From NCBI GenBank assembly GCA_017626325.1, contig JAGAIZ010000019.1, positions 1 through 64,000 on the forward strand: a stretch of DNA of 64,000 nucleotides, read 5' to 3'. Source of the stretch: Lachnospiraceae bacterium. Its GTDB lineage: Bacteria; Bacillota; Clostridia; Lachnospirales; Lachnospiraceae. The stretch's first letter is position 1, and every line of letters starts with the position of its first letter. This document shows positions 9,169 through 17,912 of this stretch, piece by piece. A program made the translations under genes and the position numbers. The notes under the pieces were generated by a model. It searched no databases, was not told the origin of the DNA, and saw only the letters and a list, made by a program, of their open reading frames with translations.

Positions 9169-10829
9169 CCCTTTCGCTTACCTTCTCCTATACTCTTCCC
9201 ATCTGCTGCTGTAATATACTCCCCTATTCCCATCAGGATGAAAATAAACGGCGTGCACAGCACCTGCTGATAACAGAAGAAATTATACGCCATATAAGAA
9301 ACGACCGCCGCCGCTATTCCGGTCAACATCATCCGCTCTGTTCTATACGCAGAATCCGCCGCGCCTGCAGTACCGACGCGCCCGGATGCCGCTTTCAGGA
9401 ACCGGCAGACCGCCGTCGTAAAGATTCCGATATAAGCCGCCGCCCCGAACAGACCGTCGTTAATAAGCATGCTTAACCATTCGTTATGTGCATTGGTCAG
9501 AAGCTTCTCGCCCCACAGAAGCGCCGCTTCCTCGCTGTGATACGCGCTGACATAAGCATTGAAGCAGTCCGGCCCCACGCCGAACAGCTTATGAAGCAGG
9601 CTTTCCTGCCCATACATGCGCACCGCAAAGCTCCATATCCTGCCGCGGCCGTTACCCCAATCGTCATTCCAGTTGAAATAAGAAATCTTCCCCAGCTTCT
9701 CTGAAAGCGCCTCCGGCAAAACACCCCTGGCATTTAAATAAATCACCGCCACGATGCCTGCCAATGCCGCTGCTGCTGCGAAAAGCACACCCCGGCGCAG
9801 CCTGTCCATACTGTCCTTTCGGCCCGTACACCCTTTTACATGCCTCCTGATATATAACGCCGCACAGGCCGCCAGACACACCCCCAATAAAATCCATGAT
9901 CCCGGCGAGCACAAGATAAATTCCGTCATCACGTCATACTCCAGCGCCGGATTCGGATGAATCTTCAATAAAAAATACATCACCTTGCCTGCTGCAAAAA
10001 AGAGGGCGCTTATCCACAAAAACCGTTCCAGATAATCTCCGTTTTCCACAGATATCCAGAAAAATACGAGCATACAGCCAGCCAGCGCAAAATACGCGCT
10101 GTCGCTGTTCTGCGTTACCAGCGTACTAAACCCCAGGAATACATATACGCCGCCCAGGACGCGCAGCACCCGCTTCTCCGTGTACAGAAAAACCGCTATC
10201 CCTACAGGCAGCGTCACCGCCAGAAAGCTGGCATACCATGTAGCCTGTCCCAAGGTAGACAAGAACTGCGCTTTCTGGTAATCCGCCAGACCCTCATAGA
10301 AGCCGATGGGGTCTATCATCATACGATGCAGTATTCCGATGAAAAAGACCACAGCCGCCGTCCCGCACAAAACATACGTCATAAGCCTGTAATATCTTCC
10401 AAATCTCGAAATGAATAAATACAGCAAAACAAAACTGATCTGCGACAAAAGCCCCATGTTCCAGCCATTACAACCCCACAAGGCGTCCTCATAGAATCCC
10501 CCGGAGATCACAGAGAATCCGGACAGAACCAGATATGCCATCACGAACAGATCCGTAAGCGACACGCTCCATTTGCGCTTCTCTTTTTGCCGGAAGAACA
10601 GATAAAGCGCCGTCAGCGCCAGCAATACCGAAAAACCTGTTATCATAATAGATTTATATGCCGCATACTTGGCATTACCGATCTGACGATATCCATCTCT
10701 GGCATACAGCGGCACAACAACGCATACCGCCATTATAACGACCGCCAGGATATATTCCATAATCTGGCCTGTGATTTCTGTTCCGGCATTTACATGCTGT
10801 TTCTTTTGTCTTCCTATTTTATTACTCAT
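9165..10829 (-). CDS. O-antigen ligase-like polytopic membrane protein (Wzy_C family)
   Basis: 554 aa with about 12 hydrophobic segments and a large loop between about residues 340 and 440. The loop and flanks carry WGNGRGRIWSF, FGVGPDCFNAY and LTNAHNEWLSMLIN, which fit the O-antigen ligase/polymerase superfamily (periplasmic-type loop with Arg and His). The family transfers or polymerises polyprenyl-linked glycans. In a Gram-positive, a role in exported polysaccharide or glycolipid is likely. It starts 8 bp inside the end of an upstream paralogue with the same motifs. The exact substrate cannot be told, and no glycosyltransferases flank it. Confidence 0.78.
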   Translation of the reverse strand: MSNKIGRQKKQHVNAGTEITGQIMEYILAVVIMAVCVVVPLYARDGYRQIGNAKYAAYKSIMITGFSVLLALTALYLFFRQKEKRKWSVSLTDLFVMAYLVLSGFSVISGGFYEDALWGCNGWNMGLLSQISFVLLYLFISRFGRYYRLMTYVLCGTAAVVFFIGILHRMMIDPIGFYEGLADYQKAQFLSTLGQATWYASFLAVTLPVGIAVFLYTEKRVLRVLGGVYVFLGFSTLVTQNSDSAYFALAGCMLVFFWISVENGDYLERFLWISALFFAAGKVMYFLLKIHPNPALEYDVMTEFILCSPGSWILLGVCLAACAALYIRRHVKGCTGRKDSMDRLRRGVLFAAAAALAGIVAVIYLNARGVLPEALSEKLGKISYFNWNDDWGNGRGRIWSFAVRMYGQESLLHKLFGVGPDCFNAYVSAYHSEEAALLWGEKLLTNAHNEWLSMLINDGLFGAAAYIGIFTTAVCRFLKAASGRVGTAGAADSAYRTERMMLTGIAAAVVSYMAYNFFCYQQVLCTPFIFILMGIGEYITAADGKSIGEGKRKG

Positions 10830-12534
10830 CCTGACCTCTCATTTGATCCTCCGCACGATTACCGCAGACAAGACCTTCTCCTATGCCTAATACAATAAAG
10901 ACATAGGGCGTACTCAATATCTGCTGAAAGCTGACCATATTATGTACTGTATAAGCCAGCAGGCTGACCAAAAACACGTATAACAGCGGCTGCTCCTTTG
11001 CTTTGACAGCATATCGTATTATGGATACCATGAACATTCCCGCATAGCAGAATAACCCCAGCGCTCCCGTATTCACCAATATGGTAAGCCACTCGTTGTG
11101 CGCATTTGTTAATCTCTGGCTGCCGAACTGCTCCGACAATTGTTCCGCCAGCTCAGGAATCTCATAAACATACATGGCGAAACAATCCGGTCCGATTCCT
11201 ACAAACTTATGTACGATATCCATACTTTCAAACGCTTTGAGTCCGCTGTTTAAGGCGGCGCCTCTGCCGTTGCCCCAATCATGATTGAAAGGCTCTCCAT
11301 CGCCTTCCTCCGCCTCCAATGTCTCTGTCGTCTTCTCTGTATGCAGCATGCCGCTGTGCATGACCAGCACGATACATCCTATTCCTATGATAAATACGAT
11401 AACCGCAGCAAAAATCCTGCCGCCATTCCTGCAGCGCTCTGTCCGAAATCCGCAGCGCTTCTCCAACACACGCAGAAATCCATAACACAATACCGCTCCC
11501 ATCAGCAGCCATAACGCGGCATTGCCGTTTAACAGAAGATCCGTTATCCTCGAGCCTGTCGGATAAATATTATTGCCATAATTATAGGAAAGCCCCGGCA
11601 TATAGCGCATTATTCTGCCAATCTGACAACTGACCGCAAAGATCATGCACAGCTCCAGATATCTGTAAATCCTTCGATTACTCTGCACGGAAAATATTAA
11701 TAATACGCCAAAAACGGTCAGAAATACAAGATAAGCGCTGCTGCTGCCCTGCGTTATGCCTGCCAGTATCGCTGCCATGCTGAAAATTCCTGCCGCTGCC
11801 CGCGCCAGTCTGTGCTCGCTGCTCCAATATAGGGTTATTCCCATGGACGCCATAATCGACCAATATCCGCAGAACCAGTTAATATTGCCAAGCGTTGAGA
11901 TGAATGTCTCTGTCTGCCCTTCCATCTCAACAGGATAGACCGAATACCGGTTCAGAATCCCTAACAGGAACACTCCCCCGGCAGCAGTCAGCCATACGGC
12001 AAGCTGCTTACGATTACAGGGAAGGAAACGGGAAACCATAAAATACAGCAGAATAAAGCTCATCTGCGTGACGACTCCCATATACCAGCCATCCGCGCCC
12101 CATAACGCATCCGCCTTATATGCGGAACAAAGATAAGACAGCATCACTACAATAAAATATCCATACGCAAACCAATCCGTCACAGACATATGGCGGTACA
12201 GCTCCACCAGCCTGCCCACACACCGTTTACCCGGGAATGAAGCCATTATGACAAGCATCATGACCGCTATGGTAACCAAAGTGACATTACGGAAAAACAA
12301 ATATTTCACCTCTCCAATCCGCACATATCCACCCGGTGCATAGAATGGATATATTACGGCAATCACGATAAAATATGCCGTCATAATGCCCTGTCCGATT
12401 TCCCTGTGCCAGCTTGTCTTGTTATTTGCCTGTACTTCCCCGCCTTCTTCCGTTTGCTGCAGTTTTTCAGACATATCAGTTCCCCGCTTTATATTATGTG
12501 CCTGCCGTACAACTGATCCGGCAGCCTCAGACAA
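10822..12534 (-). CDS. O-antigen ligase-like polytopic membrane protein, tandem paralogue
   Basis: 570 aa from a TTG start with AAGGAAG upstream. An ATG at 12474 (550 aa) is the alternative but has a poor ribosome binding site. It shares membrane topology and motifs with the downstream gene: WGADGWYMGV (WGCNGWNMGL in the paralogue), DWGNGRGAALN, VGIGPDCFAMY and RLTNAHNEWLTILVN. The pair arose by tandem duplication and has diverged strongly. Predicted Wzy_C/WaaL-type glycan ligase or polymerase in the cytoplasmic membrane. It is cotranscribed with the YtvI-like gene upstream (11-bp gap). Confidence 0.78.
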   Translation of the reverse strand: MSEAAGSVVRQAHNIKRGTDMSEKLQQTEEGGEVQANNKTSWHREIGQGIMTAYFIVIAVIYPFYAPGGYVRIGEVKYLFFRNVTLVTIAVMMLVIMASFPGKRCVGRLVELYRHMSVTDWFAYGYFIVVMLSYLCSAYKADALWGADGWYMGVVTQMSFILLYFMVSRFLPCNRKQLAVWLTAAGGVFLLGILNRYSVYPVEMEGQTETFISTLGNINWFCGYWSIMASMGITLYWSSEHRLARAAAGIFSMAAILAGITQGSSSAYLVFLTVFGVLLIFSVQSNRRIYRYLELCMIFAVSCQIGRIMRYMPGLSYNYGNNIYPTGSRITDLLLNGNAALWLLMGAVLCYGFLRVLEKRCGFRTERCRNGGRIFAAVIVFIIGIGCIVLVMHSGMLHTEKTTETLEAEEGDGEPFNHDWGNGRGAALNSGLKAFESMDIVHKFVGIGPDCFAMYVYEIPELAEQLSEQFGSQRLTNAHNEWLTILVNTGALGLFCYAGMFMVSIIRYAVKAKEQPLLYVFLVSLLAYTVHNMVSFQQILSTPYVFIVLGIGEGLVCGNRAEDQMRGQDE

Positions 12535-12545
12535 TCTTTTCTTCC

Positions 12546-13628
12546 TTATTCATCATATATGGACTGCGCTTTTTCGTCAAATCCTGTTTTCATAATCTCA
12601 TAGATTACAATCAACGCCAATGGTCCTTTCACAATTCCGCTTATCCCGAACAGCCTGACTCCCGCATAGACCGCAAGCAGCATCAGCACCGGAGCAATGC
12701 CGATCCTTTGGCCGATCAGCCTGGGTTCCAGCCATTCCCTGACCAAAGCGCACACGGCATACAAAACGATGCAGACCACCATCCTCACATACTGTCCGTT
12801 CAATAGCTGCCAGACAGATAACGGCACCAATACAATACCGGTTCCGATAAACGGAAGCATATCAAGCGCTCCCGCAAGCAGCCCCAGGAAACCGCCGCCC
12901 TCGATTCCCGCAAAATACAGCGTGACGCTGCACAGAATACTGATAACACACAAGATAACTCCCTGCGCCTTAATAAATGTTAAGATATAAGACAAAACAC
13001 CTTCCAGTACGGCCCGGACAAACCGTAATTCATCCGAAGATTTCAGCCATTCCACCGCCTGCGTGTAATCCTTTTCCAGAAGGAATGCCGCAATGCAGGT
13101 AATCGCCAGAAATCCTATTACAGAAAGAACACTTTTAAAGCAATTGTAAGAAGACGACAAAAGCTGCGGAATTACCTGTATCTGCACATTCTCCATAATA
13201 ACCGTCATCTGCTCTATAATATAGCGCTCTATCTCTTCGCCGTCCCAGCCAAACCTGCCGTCCAGCCTGCCGCAGCACTGATGAAAGAAGAGCTCTGCCT
13301 GCTCACCCGCCTGGGTACAAAACGACGGCAGAAAATCCAACCGCTCAATACCAAACACCATGACTGCCCACAAAAGCGCCATAATAAATAGCAAAAACGG
13401 CGCAATCAGGCCTACCGCCAGGAACTTTTTTCTGATCGGAATCTTATTTTGTATTCTGCTAAGCACAGGATAGCATAAGGTAATCAGGAGAAACGCCAGT
13501 GCAAAAGGCGCAATTAATGTAAATAAATATCGAAAGAATAAATAAACCAAAACAGACACGGCACATGCTTTCAGCACCCTGCTGTTCCTTAATGTCTCAA
13601 TCTGCTTAGATCCATGCCGCTCAGACAT
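12546..13628 (-). CDS. AI-2E family transporter / YtvI-like sporulation membrane protein
   Basis: 360 aa with 7-8 transmembrane helices. A long hydrophilic segment after the second or third helix and the C-terminal GIEGGGFLGLLAGALDMLPFIGTG / RLIGQRIGIAPVLML / GIVKGPLALIVIYEI pattern are typical of the AI-2E/YtvI (PF01594) family. Family members include sporulation protein YtvI and ion or signal exporters. An ATG at 13664 is also in frame, but ATG at 13628 has the better GGGG-type upstream site. It is the first gene of a three-gene run with the two ligase-like proteins. A sporulation role is suggested only by family resemblance. Confidence 0.75.
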   Translation of the reverse strand: MSERHGSKQIETLRNSRVLKACAVSVLVYLFFRYLFTLIAPFALAFLLITLCYPVLSRIQNKIPIRKKFLAVGLIAPFLLFIMALLWAVMVFGIERLDFLPSFCTQAGEQAELFFHQCCGRLDGRFGWDGEEIERYIIEQMTVIMENVQIQVIPQLLSSSYNCFKSVLSVIGFLAITCIAAFLLEKDYTQAVEWLKSSDELRFVRAVLEGVLSYILTFIKAQGVILCVISILCSVTLYFAGIEGGGFLGLLAGALDMLPFIGTGIVLVPLSVWQLLNGQYVRMVVCIVLYAVCALVREWLEPRLIGQRIGIAPVLMLLAVYAGVRLFGISGIVKGPLALIVIYEIMKTGFDEKAQSIYDE

Positions 13629-13691
13629 TCCTACACCCCACTTCAGATCTATATCTTGCGCCATCGAAAAGCGCCGTCAACGCGCGGACTC

Positions 13692-13724
13692 AAAAAGAAG
13701 CAGAAAAGATAACCTTCTGCTTCT
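13692..13724 (-). terminator. Intrinsic terminator after the RluA-family gene
   Basis: AGAAGCAGAA (13696-13705) pairs with TTCTGCTTCT (13715-13724), and the minus-strand transcript then runs into TTTTT (13696-13692). It lies 120 bp downstream of the pseudouridine synthase stop. Confidence 0.8.
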
Positions 13725-13843
13725 CAATGTCCTATCAAATACTTATTTCTATTATGTTTGATTTCCCAAATCCTATTCGTGAACGCCGTAGTATCTCTGC
13801 TATCGCTCTGTAAGCACTCCCGTATTCATTATAATGCTTATGA

Positions 13844-14611
13844 TTATAATGCTTGCGAAGATATCACAGTAGAAAACGCGGCAAAGCTCTTACCCTCCGG
13901 CACAACCTGAAACTGCATTCTCCGTCTTGTCTTTGGATGCTCAAATTCCAGCCTGCAGGCACATAACGCAATCTCCTTTATCCTCATCTGTTCCGACAAC
14001 CGGATCGTTTCCTGATCCGCATATTTATAATCCCCAAGCAAAGACATTCCGGCGCTATGCATCTGTACCCGAATCTGATGATGCCGACCGGTATATAGAT
14101 GGATTTCAGCCAGCGCAATCTCTTTCCCTGCACCTTCCGGCGCTTCCGCCTGCTGCCGCTTCAGAATCTTATAGTCCAGCTTCGCAAATTTCGCGCCTTT
14201 TACCTCCTTGGGCACAATGCGGGATCTGTTCGTCTTCCCATCCTTCAGCAAATAGTCGGTAAGTTCCCCCTGATCTGGAAATTGCCGTCCACAGATCACC
14301 GCATAATAATATTTTTCCATTCTGTCATCTGCAATCTGCCTGCTTAGAGCCGCCGCTGACTGTCTGTCCCTGGCAAATACAAGAATACCTTCTACCGGCT
14401 GGTCCAGACGATGTACCACTCCCACATAAGGAAGCCTGGATTCCTCATCTTTCGACTGGGTAAGCGCGCCCTTTCTGGCTCTGCCGGCAAGATATGCTGT
14501 GATCTCACTGACCATATCTCGCTGACCCACACGAGCCGTCTGCGTTGCAATACCCGCAGGTTTATGCACTACTATAATATGATTATCCTCATACAGAATC
14601 CGCAGTTTCAT
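13844..14611 (-). CDS. RluA-family pseudouridine synthase
   Basis: Isomerises uridine to pseudouridine in rRNA or tRNA. At 255 aa, the catalytic domain starts directly without an S4 domain. The catalytic Asp is in GVVHRLDQPVEGILVFA, where the usual signature is HRLDxxTSG, so the two residues after the Asp are replaced. TGRHHQIRVQ and LLGDYKYA are also conserved. Starts with ATG after GGAGAACGGAT. It is monocistronic with its own terminator. The RNA target is not predictable; the S4-less form and divergent signature resemble the short RluA paralogues of Clostridia. Confidence 0.85.
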   Translation of the reverse strand: MKLRILYEDNHIIVVHKPAGIATQTARVGQRDMVSEITAYLAGRARKGALTQSKDEESRLPYVGVVHRLDQPVEGILVFARDRQSAAALSRQIADDRMEKYYYAVICGRQFPDQGELTDYLLKDGKTNRSRIVPKEVKGAKFAKLDYKILKRQQAEAPEGAGKEIALAEIHLYTGRHHQIRVQMHSAGMSLLGDYKYADQETIRLSEQMRIKEIALCACRLEFEHPKTRRRMQFQVVPEGKSFAAFSTVISSQAL

Positions 14612-14648
14612 ATCCGTTCTCCGACTGTTTCCTTTCAGACTGCTTGCT

Positions 14649-15467
14649 TTATGCTCTCCGCGCCATCAACACATCCATACAATGCTTATGTGGCACGCCG
14701 CCGCTATCGCAGTCAAAGATCACTTCTTCCAGCAACTCGATCTTCCAGTCATGATAATACAACAAAAGTTCACCCGATTTCCAGAAATACTCTGTCTTCT
14801 CCCAGTCAGGCGGCGTCTCTAAGAAAGGCTTCTCTACAAAAACATTCAGAATATGAATACCGTCCCGTCTCGTATGCCTTTTTAAGTTCTTGATCATTTC
14901 CTCTCTTCTGTCCTGCGGAATGTATTGTAATACGCCGCTGGCATATACCACATCGTAATCATTCTCAACCTGATAATCCAGGAGATTTGCATGAAAAAAG
15001 TCAACGCTGACATGGGAGATTTCCGCCAGGTACCTGCCTTTCTCTAATCCCCGCTCGGAGATGTCGAAGGCTGACACCACATAACCGTTCTTCGCGAAAA
15101 AAACAGCCGCCTGTCCTTCTCCGCATCCCACGTCCAGTAGCCGAAGCGGTTCCATCGGCGGCTTCTTTCTTAAAACCTCATAACAGCCGTCCCACACCTG
15201 ATTACCCCAATAGTATTCTTCGCTGCAATACTTCTGCTCATAATGAGTCGTCATAATTTTCTCGGACCGATAGCCAAGCAGCGCATCCAGACTGACCTTA
15301 AAACAGGCGGCAATCTGCGGCAGTATCTCAATATCAGGATACCCCTGCTGATTCTCCCAGCGGGAAACCGACTGAAAGGAAATCCCCAATTCTCCTGCCA
15401 ATTGTTCCTGTGTCATACCTTTGGCTTTTCTAAGGCGGTATAAGTTCTCTGCGAAATTCTTATTCAT
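14649..15467 (-). CDS. HTH (XRE)-methyltransferase fusion protein
   Basis: 272 aa. An N-terminal XRE/Cro-type helix-turn-helix (residues about 6-60, KAKGMTQEQLAGELGISFQS followed by VSRWENQQGYPD) is fused to a class I SAM methyltransferase with motif I LLDVGCGEGQAAVFF (about 107-121) and YDVVYASGVLQYI. ATG at 15467 has GAGGAC upstream; earlier in-frame starts lack one. Such fusions are common in Clostridia, and the target of methylation is unknown. The enzyme may be autoregulated by its own HTH. The 15507-15678 gap upstream shows no other gene. Confidence 0.82.
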   Translation of the reverse strand: MNKNFAENLYRLRKAKGMTQEQLAGELGISFQSVSRWENQQGYPDIEILPQIAACFKVSLDALLGYRSEKIMTTHYEQKYCSEEYYWGNQVWDGCYEVLRKKPPMEPLRLLDVGCGEGQAAVFFAKNGYVVSAFDISERGLEKGRYLAEISHVSVDFFHANLLDYQVENDYDVVYASGVLQYIPQDRREEMIKNLKRHTRRDGIHILNVFVEKPFLETPPDWEKTEYFWKSGELLLYYHDWKIELLEEVIFDCDSGGVPHKHCMDVLMARRA

Positions 15468-15678
15468 AATAGTCCTCATTCCTTCCATGCACACCCATAA
15501 ATGCACAATACATATTTGCCGTGGACATGTTATGCAATATTGATACCATACGATATTATTTGAACAGAAGATACATTGCTCTCTGCTTTTTGTTATTATA
15601 AACTATGGTATTCCTGACGGCTATCACTTTTTATGAGAACTAAAATTTCTTTTCAACAGATTATGGAATTTCCAATTA

Positions 15679-16644
15679 CTACAAACTCTGATGAATCTCC
15701 ATAATCCTGTCTGTATACTCCCGAATCAGCTTCGCGGACTCCTTGAACCGCGCCAGCTCCCCCGGCGTCATGTGGATTTCCAGAACATCGGCGGCGCCGA
15801 TCCTGTTAAGCACTGTGGGTACGCCCGCATAGACGTTCTTTTCGCCATATTCTCCTTCCAGAAGAGTAGATACGGGAATGATGCGGTTCTCGTCATTCAG
15901 GATCGCCTTAATGATACCCGCGCAGGCGGTTGCGATTCCATAATAGGTAGTTCCCTTGCGGTTCAGAATCTCCCAGCCTTCCTGCGTGGTCTTATATACC
16001 AGTTCGTCCAGATCCACATCGCCCACCAGCTCTTTGTTATCCGCTATAACATCATAGAAAGGTTTCCCCGCCACGGTGACGGTAGACCAGGGCACCATCT
16101 GAGAATCCCCATGCTCACCCATGGAATATGCATGCACGCTTCTCGGGTCTACCTTCGCAATCTGCGCGATCATATTCTGCAGACGGGCGGAGTCGATAGC
16201 CGTACCCGTACCGATTACCTGATTCTTCGGCAGCCCTGAAAGGAACTGCACATAGTGGGTAATAATATCCACCGGATTAGAAATAACAAGGAAGATTCCG
16301 TCGAAGCCGCTCTCCATAATAGGATCTACAATAGATTTACAGATTTTCGCGCTCAGCTCCAGCGTATCCAGTCTGGTCTGTCCTTGTTTAGGCGGTGCGC
16401 CCGCAGTAATCACAATGATATCCATATCGCCGCAATCGCTGTAATCTCCTGTCTTAACCTTCACATTCTTATTCAGATACTCAATGGTGTCCTGCAGATC
16501 CAGCATTTCTCCGTAGGCGCGTTCCTTATTGATATCTATCATCATTACCTCGTCGCAGATGCCTTGCGTAATCAGACTAAAAGCGGTAGTAGAGCCTACC
16601 AGTCCGCATCCTACAATCGCTACTTTTCTTTGAGAAATTTTCAT
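15679..16644 (-). CDS. L-lactate/2-hydroxyacid dehydrogenase (LDH/MDH superfamily)
   Basis: NAD-dependent interconversion of a 2-keto acid and an L-2-hydroxy acid. 321 aa from ATG 16644 (AGGAGG upstream; the 22 extra codons before it have no start signal). The Rossmann motif is VAIVGCGLVGSTTA (residues 8-21), with NAD Asp in MMIDIN and the catalytic set Arg91, Asp151, Arg154 and His178 (GEHGDS). The specificity position equivalent to LDH Gln102/MDH Arg102 is Pro85 in AGAPPKQGQTR, so neither plain lactate nor malate specificity is assured. It is the last gene of the P-II/permease/ketimine-reductase operon, which suggests a substrate derived from amino-acid or amine breakdown. Confidence 0.85.
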   Translation of the reverse strand: MKISQRKVAIVGCGLVGSTTAFSLITQGICDEVMMIDINKERAYGEMLDLQDTIEYLNKNVKVKTGDYSDCGDMDIIVITAGAPPKQGQTRLDTLELSAKICKSIVDPIMESGFDGIFLVISNPVDIITHYVQFLSGLPKNQVIGTGTAIDSARLQNMIAQIAKVDPRSVHAYSMGEHGDSQMVPWSTVTVAGKPFYDVIADNKELVGDVDLDELVYKTTQEGWEILNRKGTTYYGIATACAGIIKAILNDENRIIPVSTLLEGEYGEKNVYAGVPTVLNRIGAADVLEIHMTPGELARFKESAKLIREYTDRIMEIHQSL

Positions 16645-16728
16645 GCTTTCATTTCCTCCTTTTACATCAAAAGCGAGAATGCATAGCACCCTCGCTTTCT
16701 CTGCTGTCAATTCATGCTCTGTTGCTTG

Positions 16729-17862
16729 TTACGCAAGCTCCGGCGTCTCCCACAGATTCAGCTTTACGCCGATACCTTTTGCCAGCGCGTTGCGGTACAC
16801 GATGGTTCCCCATGCGATATCTTCAATAGGCATACCGCCTACAGAATAGATGACGATCTCATCCGGGTCTCTATGTACAGGTATTTTACCCATAATAACG
16901 TCTCCTAAATCATCCACCTGCTCAGATTTCATCCTGCCTTCCGCAATCAGATCCATTACGCGGACTGCAGGAATCGGCACGATGTGATAAGCATTGGGCT
17001 TCATCTCTTCCTCCCATGCCTCGTAGAGTTTGATATTATCCGTCACGGTTCTGGCGCGGTTAATAATGAAATCATCATCAAACCGGAGTGCCGCCGTAGA
17101 CTCAATAACCGCGCCGGGCTTAATCCACTCTTCCGCGATATAGGGATAGAGCGCCGGATCGCCTGTAGGAGAGGAGGTGGACACAGATACGATATCGCTG
17201 TCACGCACCGCTTCCTCGATGGAATCCACCGCGTACACTTCCACGCCCGGATATTCTTCCTGTACATACTGGATGAACGCATCCAGGGAGGCTTTGCCGC
17301 GCCCTTTGACCTTGACTGTTTTAAGGCCCGGTCTTACTGCCATAGCCGCCGCCAGCGCGGTCTTAGACATAACGCCGGGACCGACGATGCCAATGGTCGC
17401 CGCATCCTCTTTTGCAAAATATTTAAATCCGACGCCCGGTACCGCGCCGGTTCTGTACGCGGACAGAATGTTGGCGGACATAAAGGCAAGCGGCGCGCCG
17501 GTATCTTTGTCATTCAGAATCAGCGTGAGAATAGAACGGGGCAGTCCTTTCTCCTTATTCGCCACATTGGAGCCGTACCACTTCATACCCGCCATATCGA
17601 AGGGCGCTCCCAGATATGCAGGCATCGCCATATATCTGCGGTCGGGGCCGTCTATCGGCATTTCCGGAAAAGGCGATTTCTCCGGGAACATTACCATACA
17701 GCCGTGGGAGTTGCCATTGGCGCCGCCCATCCGGTAGTCGCCTATTTTCAACAGCTTAAACATTTCCTCCATGGCCTCCACACAGCCCGCCATGTCTTTC
17801 ACGCCCGCTTTAATCATGTCCTCCTCGCTTAAATATAAAAAATCAATTCTGGGATAGTCCAT
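16729..17862 (-). CDS. Ornithine cyclodeaminase / mu-crystallin family protein
   Basis: 377 aa from ATG 17862 (AAGGAGG upstream). The family contains ornithine cyclodeaminase, alanine dehydrogenase and pyrroline-2-carboxylate/ketimine reductases. Some databases name close relatives tyramine oxidase subunit B. Visible features are the dimer/substrate half with MKWYGSNVANKEKGLPRS, SAYRTGAVPGVGFKYFA, the Rossmann motif IGIVGPGVMSKTAL (about 165-178) and a VSVSTSSPTG segment. It sits between an APC permease and a hydroxyacid dehydrogenase, and a flavo-iron-sulfur amine oxidase lies upstream. A role reducing or releasing an imine produced by that oxidase is the best inference; true ornithine cyclodeaminase activity is possible. 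Confidence 0.75.
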   Translation of the reverse strand: MDYPRIDFLYLSEEDMIKAGVKDMAGCVEAMEEMFKLLKIGDYRMGGANGNSHGCMVMFPEKSPFPEMPIDGPDRRYMAMPAYLGAPFDMAGMKWYGSNVANKEKGLPRSILTLILNDKDTGAPLAFMSANILSAYRTGAVPGVGFKYFAKEDAATIGIVGPGVMSKTALAAAMAVRPGLKTVKVKGRGKASLDAFIQYVQEEYPGVEVYAVDSIEEAVRDSDIVSVSTSSPTGDPALYPYIAEEWIKPGAVIESTAALRFDDDFIINRARTVTDNIKLYEAWEEEMKPNAYHIVPIPAVRVMDLIAEGRMKSEQVDDLGDVIMGKIPVHRDPDEIVIYSVGGMPIEDIAWGTIVYRNALAKGIGVKLNLWETPELA

Positions 17863-17912
17863 TTTCTTTTCCTCCTTATCAGGCCGCATTCTTCTGTTGA
17901 CGCCTGTTTTTC

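Noticed and set aside
16984..17832. 282-codon plus-strand frame opposite the OCD-family gene
   Set aside because: Antisense shadow with repetitive His/Arg/Gly composition and no family resemblance.
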